In this document: piece after piece, positions 28,901 through 37,802 of the stretch | How the letters are laid out: each line of letters begins with the position of its first letter | How positions within the stretch are numbered: position 1 is the stretch's first letter | Assembly (NCBI RefSeq): GCF_009741445.1 | Contig: NZ_CP046507.1 | Location: forward strand, 3,658,001 to 3,722,000 | DNA: 64,000 bases | Direction: 5' to 3' | Origin: Mycobacterium avium subsp. avium | Lineage (GTDB): Bacteria > Actinomycetota > Actinomycetes > Mycobacteriales > Mycobacteriaceae | Notes under the pieces: model-generated | Database searches by the model: none | Told to the model about the DNA's origin: nothing | What the model saw: the letters and a program-made list of their open reading frames with translations, nothing else | Program-made: the position numbers and the translations under genes

Positions 28901-29343
28901 CGATAGGGATGCTCGAAGCAGACCTGCCTTCGACGGCACCGATCCATGCCAAGGAAACCAAGGAAGTCGAACGTCGAGGCGTGGACTTGGTACTCACTCG
29001 CGAGCGAGAGCTTGGCCGCACCCCGGTGGAGCAGCCTTTCAACAACAAGGGATTCGACATCCTGTCGCACGCACCGAACGGTGACACGTACCGCATCGAA
29101 GTCAAGGCGCGCATCGACGGCGCGAAGGACTTCTTCGTCACCCACAACGAAGTGATGGTCGGTAAGAACGCGGTGCCTCGTTACCGACTCGCGCTGGTGA
29201 CTGTCGACCCGCGTGGGCCGCAGTACGACGAGGTCTGCTACCTCGATAATCCTTTCGCAACAACAGATCTGGGCGATTTCGACTCAACCGGTATCCGCGG
29301 GGATTGGGCGAAAATGTGGGCAAAGGGGGCTCAACCATTCTGA
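25933..29343 (+). CDS. SNF2-family helicase with C-terminal DUF3883 (NOV_C) nuclease-like domain
   Basis: The 1136-residue protein carries a complete SF2/SNF2 motor: Walker A DDPGAGKTIM (about 126-135), DEAH box VIVDEAHRM (about 226), LLMTATPHSG, LLATDAAGEGLNLQAAHLMV (about 552) and QRFGRIHRIGQ. The long C-terminal half ends in a DUF3883 domain (about 1037-1090) with FDILS...YRIEVKA, whose Asp1042, Glu1056 and Lys1058 fit a PD-(D/E)xK pattern. Helicases of this build include DrmD of class 1 DISARM and other methylase-linked defence helicases. The start is a GTG at 25933. It probably translocates on and degrades or remodels foreign DNA. Confidence 0.9.
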   Translation: MLLEELKPGLRVDGLIPAAVVTVVAAQWHGTDALELTYKTAAGALGQQVVFRKDQDSLNIAATGSRAFDAPAADFKLVAEAQRIQLAGLFDPMLAVATSDVRPLPHQIRAVYGELLPRTPLRFLLADDPGAGKTIMAGLYIKELILRDDVKQCLIVAPGGLVEQWQDELFFKFGLRFDLLTNQLIDANVNLNVFETNPLLIARMDQLSRNEELQAQLKDTEWDLVIVDEAHRMGAHYFGAKLEKTKRFLLGELLGSITRHLLLMTATPHSGKEEDFQLFLTLLDRDRFEGKQKKAAYTKDIMRRMVKEELLTFEGKKLFPERIAETVPYELTALEYDLYEQVTAYVREGMNRADKIGGKRKNTVGFALTVLQRRLASSPEAIYRSLVRRSERLERKKQEILNGTYVEKEPSIDVSALDADEYNAEEIEDIEEELLDAATAAQTVEELDGELLELAELIKVAKQVRDAGTDRKWTELSKILQDNALTTDKDGVPRKFIIFTEHRDTLDYLAVRIRSLLGKPDAVQAIHGGVRRLERRVITEEFTKNRGCQILLATDAAGEGLNLQAAHLMVNYDLPWNPNRIEQRFGRIHRIGQEEVCRLWNLVASNTREGDVFVQLLLKVEEQRKAYGGKVFDVLGEVFAETSLRDLLLHAIRYGDQPEVKAKMHEVIDGQVSEGLKELLEERSLASEHLAEADLEKLRAAMDEARARRLQPHYIELAFKAAFTRLGGRIAKREQGRYEIANVPAQIRSGKFGPIATKYDRVTFDLDHVLPDGLVRADLLAPGHPLHDAVMDEAIRRHGSVLNSGAVLVSSTLEEPHLLVGVIEEVADATGATVSRRFGYAYVDSMGTVSAAGPAPYLDCVAAPEVPAVTASRQLPWLAEAEDRAISWIIANQLPEYLAEVQPRRSAELAKTRELVTKRLEHERDRLLLDAAVAAEKEQAGDKPKESAESLNRKAVELDARMRRRLAIVDQQALMSTKPPRILTAALVLPIGMLEADLPSTAPIHAKETKEVERRGVDLVLTRERELGRTPVEQPFNNKGFDILSHAPNGDTYRIEVKARIDGAKDFFVTHNEVMVGKNAVPRYRLALVTVDPRGPQYDEVCYLDNPFATTDLGDFDSTGIRGDWAKMWAKGAQPF

Positions 29344-30290
29344 GGCAGCCGCACAACGACGACACCTGCCACATCCTCTGGCATGGTCGACGCCATCTCG
29401 TCGGCATCGAATTCGTCAGATTCGATTTCGAGTATATAGTCGGGTGGGACGTGACGCAGCGGATCGAGCGCGTGATTGAAGTAAGGCACACCCCAGTGAC
29501 CGGTGTCGGAGGGCAGGTTCGGAAACACGGGTCCGAGCTGGTCATGCCCGCCGTCGGCCATCATGCTCGGATCAGAGAGCGAAACTGCACTGAACTGTCC
29601 CGCGCGCACCCTGAGCACACGATCTATCGTCGATCTCGCCACCGCCCGAGCACCCTTCTGCGGGCGCAGGAGAAAGTCTACGAGCTCCGGGTCTATCTGC
29701 TTCGTCAGCGTCGGGATGAGCAACGCCCGTGTCGAACTCGGCAACCACAGATCTTCGAGCGCAACCGAACGTTCGTACGTGATCGCGGAATCGTTGACGA
29801 TCGCCGCGTCAGCCAACAGCGCAGGCATCAGGGAAATAGACCGCTTCACGCACGAGGGGCAGAGCCGACCTCGGTGGTTGTCGGGGCACGGCTCCCAGTT
29901 CCGATAGTCGCCTGTGCCCAAGTAGAGCGCGTACACCGGTATGAGGTCGAGGCTCGCGGCCGTCGACCTCAGATTCGCGTGCTGACTGCCTGCACCGCCG
30001 CGATATCCGAAGTCGAAGCACCACCTGCCCTGGTGCATGATCAGGCGCTTCGCCTGCACCAGCATCCCGTAAGCCGACGTGGAGTCCACCCACCACCAGA
30101 CCCAGTCGGCACCACTGAGGGCTTCGGCACGCTGGGTAAACGGCACCACGCTCACCGCTGTGGCGGCGCGGGACATCACGATCTCGCTGACCGCCGTTTC
30201 ACCCCACCGCAGGTGTGCTCGCCCACACGCCGCCATATGTTGCACGGAATGTTCGCGCGCCCGCCTGAACGCCGTCTCGACCGCCACCAT
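29331..30290 (-). CDS. DUF6615-like protein, putative PD-(D/E)xK-type nuclease
   Basis: The 319-residue protein is antisense to the rest of the module. Its middle has ETAVSEIVMSRA (Glu31) and SGADWVWWWVDS...GMLVQAKRL (Asp62, Gln79, Lys81), followed by GYRGGAGSQHANLRSTAAS and LIPVYALYLG. This fits the DUF6615 pattern GADWxWW...VQAKRL and resembles a nuclease core with E, D and (E/Q)xK. A CPSCV motif (two Cys) lies near residue 143 and may bind metal. It converges on the helicase gene (13-bp overlap) and diverges from the methylase gene. Nuclease activity is inferred, not shown. Confidence 0.65.
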   Translation of the reverse strand: MVAVETAFRRAREHSVQHMAACGRAHLRWGETAVSEIVMSRAATAVSVVPFTQRAEALSGADWVWWWVDSTSAYGMLVQAKRLIMHQGRWCFDFGYRGGAGSQHANLRSTAASLDLIPVYALYLGTGDYRNWEPCPDNHRGRLCPSCVKRSISLMPALLADAAIVNDSAITYERSVALEDLWLPSSTRALLIPTLTKQIDPELVDFLLRPQKGARAVARSTIDRVLRVRAGQFSAVSLSDPSMMADGGHDQLGPVFPNLPSDTGHWGVPYFNHALDPLRHVPPDYILEIESDEFDADEMASTMPEDVAGVVVVRLPQNG

Positions 30291-30429
30291 GGCCAGATAC
30301 TCGCATGCACAGCGGGGCGAACCTGCGCGACGCCTGGGGTTTTGTCATGCAGTCCCGATAGATCTATTCGACAAGAATGGCGCTGCGGCGCCATGTGGAC
30401 ATGCCCGAGAGCTAGTTAGAAGGGTCGAC

Positions 30430-33225
30430 GTGGTCCAGAAACGCAAGCTGATCGAGGTGGCGCTGCCACTGGAGGCGATCAACCGGGAGTCCGCCCGTGA
30501 AAAGTCGATCCGCCACGGCCACCCGTCCACACTGCACCTATGGTGGGCGCGACGACCACTCGCCGCCGCCCGCGCGGTGCTGTTCGCTCAACTCGTCGAC
30601 GATCCCTCATCACATCCCGAAGAGTTCCCCACCGAAGAACTACAGCGCAAGGAACGCGAGCGGCTGCACAAGCTCATCGAGCGCCTCGTCGTGTGGGAAA
30701 ACATCCAGGATGGGAAGCTGCTCGCCGAGGCGCACGCCGAGATACTTAAATCCACCGACGGCAATCCCCCACCGATCCTCGACCCGTTCGCCGGCGGCGG
30801 TACTATCCCGCTCGAAGCTCAGCGCCTCGGACTCGAAGCCCACGCGTCCGATCTGAATCCCGTTGCGGTACTGATCAATAAAGCACTGATCGAGATTCCG
30901 CCGAAGTTCTCCGGGCAACCGCCGGTGTCTCCGGATGTCGCCAAGGACCAGCTCGCCCATCCGTGGCCGCGGGCCACCGGACTGGCCGAAGATGTGCGCC
31001 GCTACGGGCAATGGATGCGCGACGAAGCCGAGAAGCGCATAGGGCACCTTTACCCGAAAGCCACACTGCCCGACGGGTCGCGGGCAACAGTGATCGCGTG
31101 GATCTGGGCCCGCACCGTTACCTGCCCCAACCCTGCTTGCGGTATCGCCATGCCGCTCGTGCGCTCCTGGTGGCTCGGTAAGAAGAAGGGAAAGGAAGCG
31201 TATGTCGTCCCATCCGTAGTTGACGGCAAGGTGCAATTCAGCATTGGCCGCGACCCCAAGGACGCACCCACCGTTCATACCGATGGCACTGTGGGCCGCA
31301 CTGGCGCAACTTGCATCGGCTGCGGATCGGCCGTTGAGCTGAAATATATCCGCGCCGAGGGCCGGGCCGGACGCATGGGCTCGCAACTCATGGCTATCGT
31401 CGCTGAAGGCAACCGAACCCGCATCTATCTGGAACCAACACCCGAACACGAAGCAGCTGCACAGGTTCCGCGGCCAGATAACGTGCCAGGTGGAGACCTG
31501 CCCAACAATCCACGCGATTTCAAAACGCCGAACTACGGTATGACTACATTCGCCGACCTGTTTACGGCGCGGCAACTCACCGCACTCACCACGTTCAGCG
31601 ACCTTGTTGGTGAAGCCCACGAACGCGTGCTGGCTAACGCCCTCGCCGCAGGTATGTCAGAAGGCAATCGCCTCGAAGCCGGCGGCGCGGATGCTGCCTC
31701 CTATGCTGACGCTGTCGCAACATATCTGGGTTTCGCCATCAGCCGTATGACCAACAAGGCAAGCACAATCTGCTCATGGGATTCAAGCACAAAGATGGAG
31801 GCGGTTCGAAGCGTCTTTGCACGCCAAGCGCTTCCCATGAGTTGGGACTATGCCGAGTCGACCCCGTGGGGTGGTTCCGGCGGCGACTTCACCGAGGATC
31901 TTGCGTGGGTCAGCCGTGTGCTGGATAGGTGCACAGGTGGTCTACGCGGCGCTGTGCAACAAGCGTCCGCCAACGACTGTCGTTTGTCCGGCTTACTGAT
32001 CTCCACCGATCCGCCCTACTACGACAACATCGGCTACTCGGACCTGTCAGATTACTTTTACGTCTGGCTACGCCGCTCGCTACGCTCGGTCCACCCACGG
32101 CTATTGAGCACAATGCTCGTGCCAAAGGCAGAGGAACTCGTCGCTAACCCTTACCGCCACGGCGGCAAAGACGGCGCACACGAATTCTTCGAGAACGGAT
32201 TCCGAGAGGTGTTCCGCCGCGCACGCAAGTCTGCGCTGCCAGATTTCCCAATCACTGTCTACTACGCGTTCAAACAGTCAGAAATGACTGATTCCGGTGA
32301 GGCGTCTACCGGCTGGGAAACGCTGTTAGAGGGCATGATTCACTCGGGCTGGGAAGTCACTGCGACGTGGCCGATACGGAGCGAGCTCGGCAACCGAATG
32401 ATCGGCGCGGGAAAGAATGCGCTTGCCTCGTCCATCGTATTGGCACTGCGCCCCCGCCCCGCGGACGCGCCGCCAACTGACCGCCGCCAGTTTGTCGAGA
32501 CTCTCAAGGCTGAGCTGCCTGTGGCGCTTAAGGACTTGCAGCAGGGGGCGATTGCGCCAGTCGATCTGCCTCAGGCTGCGATTGGTCCGGGTATGGCGGT
32601 GTTCTCCCGATATTCGGGTGTATTGGAACCGGACGGATCGAAGATGTCGGTTCGATCGGCGTTGGCGCGGATTAACGAGATCCTTGACCAGGTGCTCAAT
32701 GAGCAGGAGGGCGATTTCGACGCCACCAGCCGGTTCGCGATTGCCTGGTATCGCCAACATGGTTATGGTACTGGCGCTTTCGGCGATGCCAACAACCTTG
32801 CCAACGCGCGCAACACCACGGTTGATGCGATGGATCGCGGCGGGATCCTCTCCAGCCGAGCTGGCAAGGTGCACCTCATCAAGCCGTCGGACTTGAGCGC
32901 CGACTACGACGTTCTCGCCGACCTCCACACCAGCAACTGGGAAGCGCTGCACCATCTCATCCAGCGTCTGGAAGGTGATGGCATCACCCCGGCTGGCGAC
33001 TTCTTGCGCACCGCGCTGTCGCGCCCGGACGGTGCGGTTGACGCCGACCTCGTCAAGGAGCTCGCGCACCTGCTGTTCCGGGTCGCCGAGGCCAACGGCT
33101 GGACCAAGGACGCATTGAGCTTCAACAGCCTGGTCACCAGCTGGCCGGAGATCATTGACGCCGCACGGTCGGAAATGCCGACAACCTCCCAGGGCTCATT
33201 CGATTTCGAGGAAGACACAGACTGA
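30430..33225 (+). CDS. DUF1156-domain DNA methylase (COG1743 type)
   Basis: The 931-residue enzyme starts with DUF1156 (KLIEVALPLEAINRESAREKSIRHGHPSTLHLWWARRPLAAARA). It has SAM motif I DPFAGGGTIPLEA at residues 118-130 and catalytic DPPY at 527-530 in STDPPYYDNIGYSDLSDYF. Two cysteine pairs, CPNPAC and CIGC, form a zinc ribbon between them. This is an amino-methyltransferase that should modify adenine (or cytosine N4) to mark self DNA. The GTG at 30430 has AGAAGGG upstream; longer versions run into the divergent gene. The stop is one base before the next ATG, so it is co-translated with the ATPase. Confidence 0.9.
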   Translation: MVQKRKLIEVALPLEAINRESAREKSIRHGHPSTLHLWWARRPLAAARAVLFAQLVDDPSSHPEEFPTEELQRKERERLHKLIERLVVWENIQDGKLLAEAHAEILKSTDGNPPPILDPFAGGGTIPLEAQRLGLEAHASDLNPVAVLINKALIEIPPKFSGQPPVSPDVAKDQLAHPWPRATGLAEDVRRYGQWMRDEAEKRIGHLYPKATLPDGSRATVIAWIWARTVTCPNPACGIAMPLVRSWWLGKKKGKEAYVVPSVVDGKVQFSIGRDPKDAPTVHTDGTVGRTGATCIGCGSAVELKYIRAEGRAGRMGSQLMAIVAEGNRTRIYLEPTPEHEAAAQVPRPDNVPGGDLPNNPRDFKTPNYGMTTFADLFTARQLTALTTFSDLVGEAHERVLANALAAGMSEGNRLEAGGADAASYADAVATYLGFAISRMTNKASTICSWDSSTKMEAVRSVFARQALPMSWDYAESTPWGGSGGDFTEDLAWVSRVLDRCTGGLRGAVQQASANDCRLSGLLISTDPPYYDNIGYSDLSDYFYVWLRRSLRSVHPRLLSTMLVPKAEELVANPYRHGGKDGAHEFFENGFREVFRRARKSALPDFPITVYYAFKQSEMTDSGEASTGWETLLEGMIHSGWEVTATWPIRSELGNRMIGAGKNALASSIVLALRPRPADAPPTDRRQFVETLKAELPVALKDLQQGAIAPVDLPQAAIGPGMAVFSRYSGVLEPDGSKMSVRSALARINEILDQVLNEQEGDFDATSRFAIAWYRQHGYGTGAFGDANNLANARNTTVDAMDRGGILSSRAGKVHLIKPSDLSADYDVLADLHTSNWEALHHLIQRLEGDGITPAGDFLRTALSRPDGAVDADLVKELAHLLFRVAEANGWTKDALSFNSLVTSWPEIIDAARSEMPTTSQGSFDFEEDTD

Positions 33226-33226
33226 C

Positions 33227-36200
33227 ATGGCACTGAGCAATCGCGACCGCATCAACAAGATGTTCGAGATCATCGCGCCACCGCTGGATGACTTCATCTC
33301 CTTGGTGATTGGGCAGGGCGACCCAGCAGTCGGCGCGGCCTGGCCGAAACTCGTGCAGGCCAAAGACGGGGCATCCAGCACGAAAACCTACAGCGCTCAC
33401 GACCCCCAAGTGCAGTTCCGCATCCTGACCGAGTCGAACATCACCTCGGGATTCAGGAAGGGCTGGTATCCCTTCAACAAGACGCTGGGCAAGGCCGGTG
33501 AATCGTTCGCCATCGAACTGCGCGAGATACGGAACACCTGGGCGCACAACGGAACTTTCACCGACGACGACGCTTACCGAGCCCTCGACACCGGCGAGCG
33601 ACTACTCAGACTGATCAACGCCTCCGACGAAGCCGCCGAGCTGCAGGCTATCCGGCTCAACCTGCGCCGCGTCACCGCCGATAAGGATGACAAGAAGGTC
33701 CTCAAAGCCGCCGTCGATAATCCCGAGTCCGCCGGACTCAAACCGTGGCGCGAAGTTCTGCCGCCGCACGATGACGTCGCCACCGGAAACTTCGCCGCCT
33801 CGGAGTTCGCCGCCGACCTCTACAAGGTCGCCTTCGGCGGCGAGCAGGACGCCGACTACGCCGACCCGGTTGATTTTTTCCGCCGCACCTACCTCACCGA
33901 AGGCCTGACCGATCTGGTTGGGCGAGCAGTGCGCCGCCTCTCCGGCGATGACAACGCTCCCCCGGTCATCAACCTGCAAACGAACTTCGGCGGCGGCAAG
34001 ACCCATTCCATGCTGGCGCTGTGGCATGTGGCCGCCGGGCTGCCGGTCGGAGAGTTCCCTCAGGACACCCAGGAGCTGCTCACCAAGAATGGCTACACCG
34101 GCCACAAGGTCAATCGGGTTGCCATCGTCGGTAACCACTTCAGCCCTGCCGGGGCACCGCCCAAAGACGACGGCACCCGCATCAACACGATCTGGGGTGA
34201 GCTGGCCTGGCAGCTGGGCGGCGCCGAAGCGTTCGCGCTCGTCGCCAAGGCTGATGCGGACCGCACCACGCCGGGTGAGGCGCTGCACGATCTGCTGGCG
34301 AAGTACGCCCCCGCCGTCATCCTCATCGACGAATGGGTGGCGTATGCGCGGTCGCTGCTCGGCCGTGATGACCTGGCGGGCGGAACTTTCGATGACCAGT
34401 TCACCTTCGCGCAATCACTGACCGAGGCCGCCAAGGGCACTCCTGGGATCCTGCTGGTGATCTCCATTCCCGCGTCGGAGTCCGGCGATGACTCCGAGGT
34501 CGTCGCGGGCAACGCCGAAGAGGTCGGCGGCGCACACGGATTGGAAGCGCTGAAAAGGCTGCAGAATGTGGTGCGCCGTGTTGCCGACCAGTGGCGGCCA
34601 GCGTCGTCTACCGAGGCGTATCAGATTGTGCGGCAGCGCTTATTCAAGCAACCGGATGCGGCAGCACTGGCCGCGATCGGCGCGACCGCACGGGCCTACG
34701 TCGACATGTACCGCAAGTACGCCGATGATTTTCCCCGCGACTCCCGAGACACCGCCTACGAGGACCGGATCAAACGCACGTACCCGATCCACCCCGAGTT
34801 GTTCGACCGGCTCTACGAGGAATGGTCGTCGCTGGAGCGCTTCCAGCGCACCCGCGGTGTCTTGCGGCTGATGAGCACCGTCATCCATGCACTCTGGACC
34901 GGTGAAGACGCCTCACCGCTGATCATGCCCGGATCAATCCCGATTGCCACCGCCACCGTGAACCAAGAACTCACCCAGTACCTCCACGACTCGTGGAAAA
35001 CAATCATCGATGCCGACGTTGACGGACCCCATTCAGAGCCAGCACGCATCGACAAGGAGAAGCCGCTCTTCGGCCAGCGGTCGTTGACCAAACGCTTGGC
35101 CCGGACGGTGTTCTTCGGCGCCGCCCCGACCATCGGGTCAGCCCACAAAGGCATCGAGACGCAACGGGTCTTCCTCGGCACCGCAGTGCCCGGTGATGTG
35201 CCGGGTAACTTTCACTCCGCTCTCACACAGCTCGGTGACCGCGCCACGTACTTCTATTCCGGCTCCGGCAAGTACTGGTATGACCTGCAGGCCAACATCA
35301 CCCGCACCGCCAAAGACCAGGCCGAGTGTCTGCACAAAGAGGACGTGTGGGCCGAGATGGTGCATCGCCTGCAGAACCAGGCCAAGATACGCGGTGATTT
35401 CGCCGGCGTGCACGTGTGCCCGGAGACCAACGCCGACATCCCCGACACTGACGAAGCACGGCTGGTGATCCTGCACCCGAAGGTCGCCCACAAGCGGGGA
35501 TCTGATTCAGAGGCAAAGAAATTCGCGAAGCAGGCCACCGAGCACCGCGGTACCGCTAACCGGACCAACCGCAACATGCTGGTGTACCTGGCCGCCGACG
35601 AGGCGCGCCTGCAGGAGCTTGATTCCGCGGTGCGGGACTACCTGGGCTGGACGCATGTCCTGGACAACGAGGCCGATCTCGATCTGACGCAGAATCAGAA
35701 GAATCAGGCCACCCAACGTCAGTCCCAGGCCGATGGAACGGTGAAATCGCGTCTGTTGCAGACATTTACGTGGGCGCTGGTGCCTTCCCAACCCGATGCC
35801 GGGGCGCCGTTCATCGTGCGTGAGACCAAGGTCGAGGGGCAGTCGGAGTCGTTGGCAGAACGGGTATCCCGCCGGCTAGGCAACGACGGCGACCTGTCGA
35901 TCGGGCAGGCCGCGGCGACCATCCGGCTCGCGATCGGCAAGGTGCCGCAGATCTGGAAGGACGGCCACGTCTCCCTCGGAGCGCTATGGCGGCTCTACAG
36001 CCAGTATCCGTACATGCCGCGCTTGCGCGACCGCCGGGTGCTCGACGAAGGCATCATCGACATGCCAATGATCTGGCAGACAGACGCCTTCGCGCTGGCC
36101 ACCGGCTTCGATGAAGCGGCGAGTCGCTACATCGGTCTGTGGACGCCCGACGACAGCAGCGCGGCTCCGGCGGCCACCGACTCGCTGCTGCTGGTGCGCC

Positions 36201-36553
36201 CCGACATCGCAGTCACGCAGCGCGACACCGAGGTGAAGCCGCCATCAGATCCGGATGACGAGACCACGCCGGCCGTGGATACGACAACGAAACCACCAGT
36301 CGACGTCGCGTTTCCCCCGCCGAAGACCCGCTTCTACGGGGTCAAGACTCTCAGTTCCGACAAGGTCGCCCTGGATTTCAAGAACGTCGCCGAGGAAATC
36401 CTTGCCCATCTTCGTGACACTGGCGCGACGCTCGTCGTGAAGGTCGAGATCGAAGCCATTGACGCGGGCGGTTTCGACGAGGGCAAGATCCGGACGGTAT
36501 CGGAAAATGCGCAGACGCTGAAGTTCGATCAGTCGGGGTTTGAGGAAACGTGA
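33227..36553 (+). CDS. DUF499 AAA-type ATPase with N-terminal Swt1-like HEPN domain
   Basis: The 1108-residue protein begins with a HEPN-like domain (RINKMFEIIAPPLDDFISLVIG ... LREIRNTWAHN) bearing the Rx4H motif at R102-H107. A large P-loop ATPase follows, with Walker A TNFGGGKTHSMLALWH (about residue 254) and Walker B AVILIDEWVAYA (about 364), then a long DUF499 C-terminal part. DUF499 ATPases (COG1483) are regular partners of COG1743 methylases in predicted defence clusters and are loosely comparable to BrxC/PglY. It overlaps the AlbA_2 gene by four bases (GTGA). The HEPN motif implies possible RNase activity. Confidence 0.88.
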   Translation: MALSNRDRINKMFEIIAPPLDDFISLVIGQGDPAVGAAWPKLVQAKDGASSTKTYSAHDPQVQFRILTESNITSGFRKGWYPFNKTLGKAGESFAIELREIRNTWAHNGTFTDDDAYRALDTGERLLRLINASDEAAELQAIRLNLRRVTADKDDKKVLKAAVDNPESAGLKPWREVLPPHDDVATGNFAASEFAADLYKVAFGGEQDADYADPVDFFRRTYLTEGLTDLVGRAVRRLSGDDNAPPVINLQTNFGGGKTHSMLALWHVAAGLPVGEFPQDTQELLTKNGYTGHKVNRVAIVGNHFSPAGAPPKDDGTRINTIWGELAWQLGGAEAFALVAKADADRTTPGEALHDLLAKYAPAVILIDEWVAYARSLLGRDDLAGGTFDDQFTFAQSLTEAAKGTPGILLVISIPASESGDDSEVVAGNAEEVGGAHGLEALKRLQNVVRRVADQWRPASSTEAYQIVRQRLFKQPDAAALAAIGATARAYVDMYRKYADDFPRDSRDTAYEDRIKRTYPIHPELFDRLYEEWSSLERFQRTRGVLRLMSTVIHALWTGEDASPLIMPGSIPIATATVNQELTQYLHDSWKTIIDADVDGPHSEPARIDKEKPLFGQRSLTKRLARTVFFGAAPTIGSAHKGIETQRVFLGTAVPGDVPGNFHSALTQLGDRATYFYSGSGKYWYDLQANITRTAKDQAECLHKEDVWAEMVHRLQNQAKIRGDFAGVHVCPETNADIPDTDEARLVILHPKVAHKRGSDSEAKKFAKQATEHRGTANRTNRNMLVYLAADEARLQELDSAVRDYLGWTHVLDNEADLDLTQNQKNQATQRQSQADGTVKSRLLQTFTWALVPSQPDAGAPFIVRETKVEGQSESLAERVSRRLGNDGDLSIGQAAATIRLAIGKVPQIWKDGHVSLGALWRLYSQYPYMPRLRDRRVLDEGIIDMPMIWQTDAFALATGFDEAASRYIGLWTPDDSSAAPAATDSLLLVRPDIAVTQRDTEVKPPSDPDDETTPAVDTTTKPPVDVAFPPPKTRFYGVKTLSSDKVALDFKNVAEEILAHLRDTGATLVVKVEIEAIDAGGFDEGKIRTVSENAQTLKFDQSGFEET

Positions 36554-37797
36554 GCTTCACCGAGCTCCATCGTGCTCTCGGAGTCGCGCCGGGTCCACTG
36601 ACCGACGAGTTACTGAGCGAAGCAGTTGCAGCCGGCGTAGCGGAAACCGATGGCTTGGACTGGAAGTCTGAGTTGCCTCCCGCTAAGGGCATTCCGCAGA
36701 CTGACTTCCCGAAGGACGTAGCGGCGATGGCCAACAGCGGCGGCGGCCTGATCGTCTACGGCGTTCGTGAGGACCAGAAAGCGGCAGTCGAGCGGGTAGA
36801 TGTCGGCAAGTTCGACGAGGCCCACGAACGTTCCCTGCGCAACGCGGCGATCACCGCCATCGCACCGCCTGTGTTCGGCCTGAACGTACACCGTGTGGGG
36901 GCCCCAGGAAGCCGGACCGTCATCGTCGAGGTTCCCTCCAGCCTCGACGGCCCCCATCTCATCTACAAGAATGACTACTTCGCCGCACCTGTCCGCAACG
37001 ACTCCGACACCGTGTGGATGAAGGAACGCCAGATCGAAGCCATGTATCGCGCACGCTTCGAGGAACGGCGCCACGCCACCGAGGTGCTGAACGCTCTATT
37101 CAGCGAAGCGGCCGCGGGAAGAAACACCGACACCCGTTCATGGATGATCGCAGTTGCCCATCCACGTATGCCCCGCTTTCGCGATCGGCTGACCCGTGAG
37201 GCGGCTCGCGACGTTCTGTCCGAGGCCGAGGGTCTGGCATTGGTATATGCGGGCAGAGGCGGCATTCATCCGTTGGAGAGCGTCGACCGACTCAACCCGC
37301 GCCCAGGGCTGCGACGTTGGGTTGCCGTAAACACGGCCACGAGCGATCGCACAATCTGGAAAGAGGCCTGGGCAAGCATCCACGATGATGGCTCGGTCAC
37401 TTTGGCGACCGCAGTTGGTGCACATCGCATTCAGGCCGGCCATTTCGAAGGATGGCAGGTCGAATCCTCTGCGATCGAGTGCGCGATCGCAGACCTCATG
37501 GCGCTCATCAGAACTACTGCAGAGGCGACCGGCAATGACGAGTACGACGTACGAGTGGGGATCGTGTGGACGGGTGGTAACCCGCTGACGATACTGACGA
37601 AGGACAACCAGGGCTTCACTTACGACGGCGTGTCTACCCCGCTGCACCACTACACGCCCGTCGAAATGACCGTGAACGCCAACGCGCCTGACGTGGACTA
37701 CTTTTGGCATGTCCACGACCTTGCTCAAGACTGTGTAAACCAAGGTGGGATCTCGAACGTGTTGATGATCCGCCCTCCAGCTCGGGACCAGGAATAG
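36550..37797 (+). CDS. AlbA_2 (Schlafen-type) domain protein
   Basis: The 415-residue protein has an N-terminal AlbA_2 domain: GLDWKSELPPAKG at about residues 35-47, then DFPKDVAAMANSGGGLIVYGVREDQ. This fold is shared with Schlafen nucleases and found in prokaryotic defence proteins. The remaining about 230 residues are unfamiliar (RFRDRLTREAARDVLSEAEG and others). The GTG start overlaps the ATPase stop by four bases, and the next gene starts five bases after its stop. It might be a nucleic-acid sensor or a tRNA/RNA nuclease in the module. Confidence 0.8.
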   Translation: MSFTELHRALGVAPGPLTDELLSEAVAAGVAETDGLDWKSELPPAKGIPQTDFPKDVAAMANSGGGLIVYGVREDQKAAVERVDVGKFDEAHERSLRNAAITAIAPPVFGLNVHRVGAPGSRTVIVEVPSSLDGPHLIYKNDYFAAPVRNDSDTVWMKERQIEAMYRARFEERRHATEVLNALFSEAAAGRNTDTRSWMIAVAHPRMPRFRDRLTREAARDVLSEAEGLALVYAGRGGIHPLESVDRLNPRPGLRRWVAVNTATSDRTIWKEAWASIHDDGSVTLATAVGAHRIQAGHFEGWQVESSAIECAIADLMALIRTTAEATGNDEYDVRVGIVWTGGNPLTILTKDNQGFTYDGVSTPLHHYTPVEMTVNANAPDVDYFWHVHDLAQDCVNQGGISNVLMIRPPARDQE

Positions 37798-37802
37798 CCC
37801 CG

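Noticed and set aside
25933..36553. A complete class 1 DISARM or BREX system
   Set aside because: The helicase and methylase resemble parts of those systems, but DrmA, DrmB, PglZ and BrxL-like proteins are not encoded in the element.
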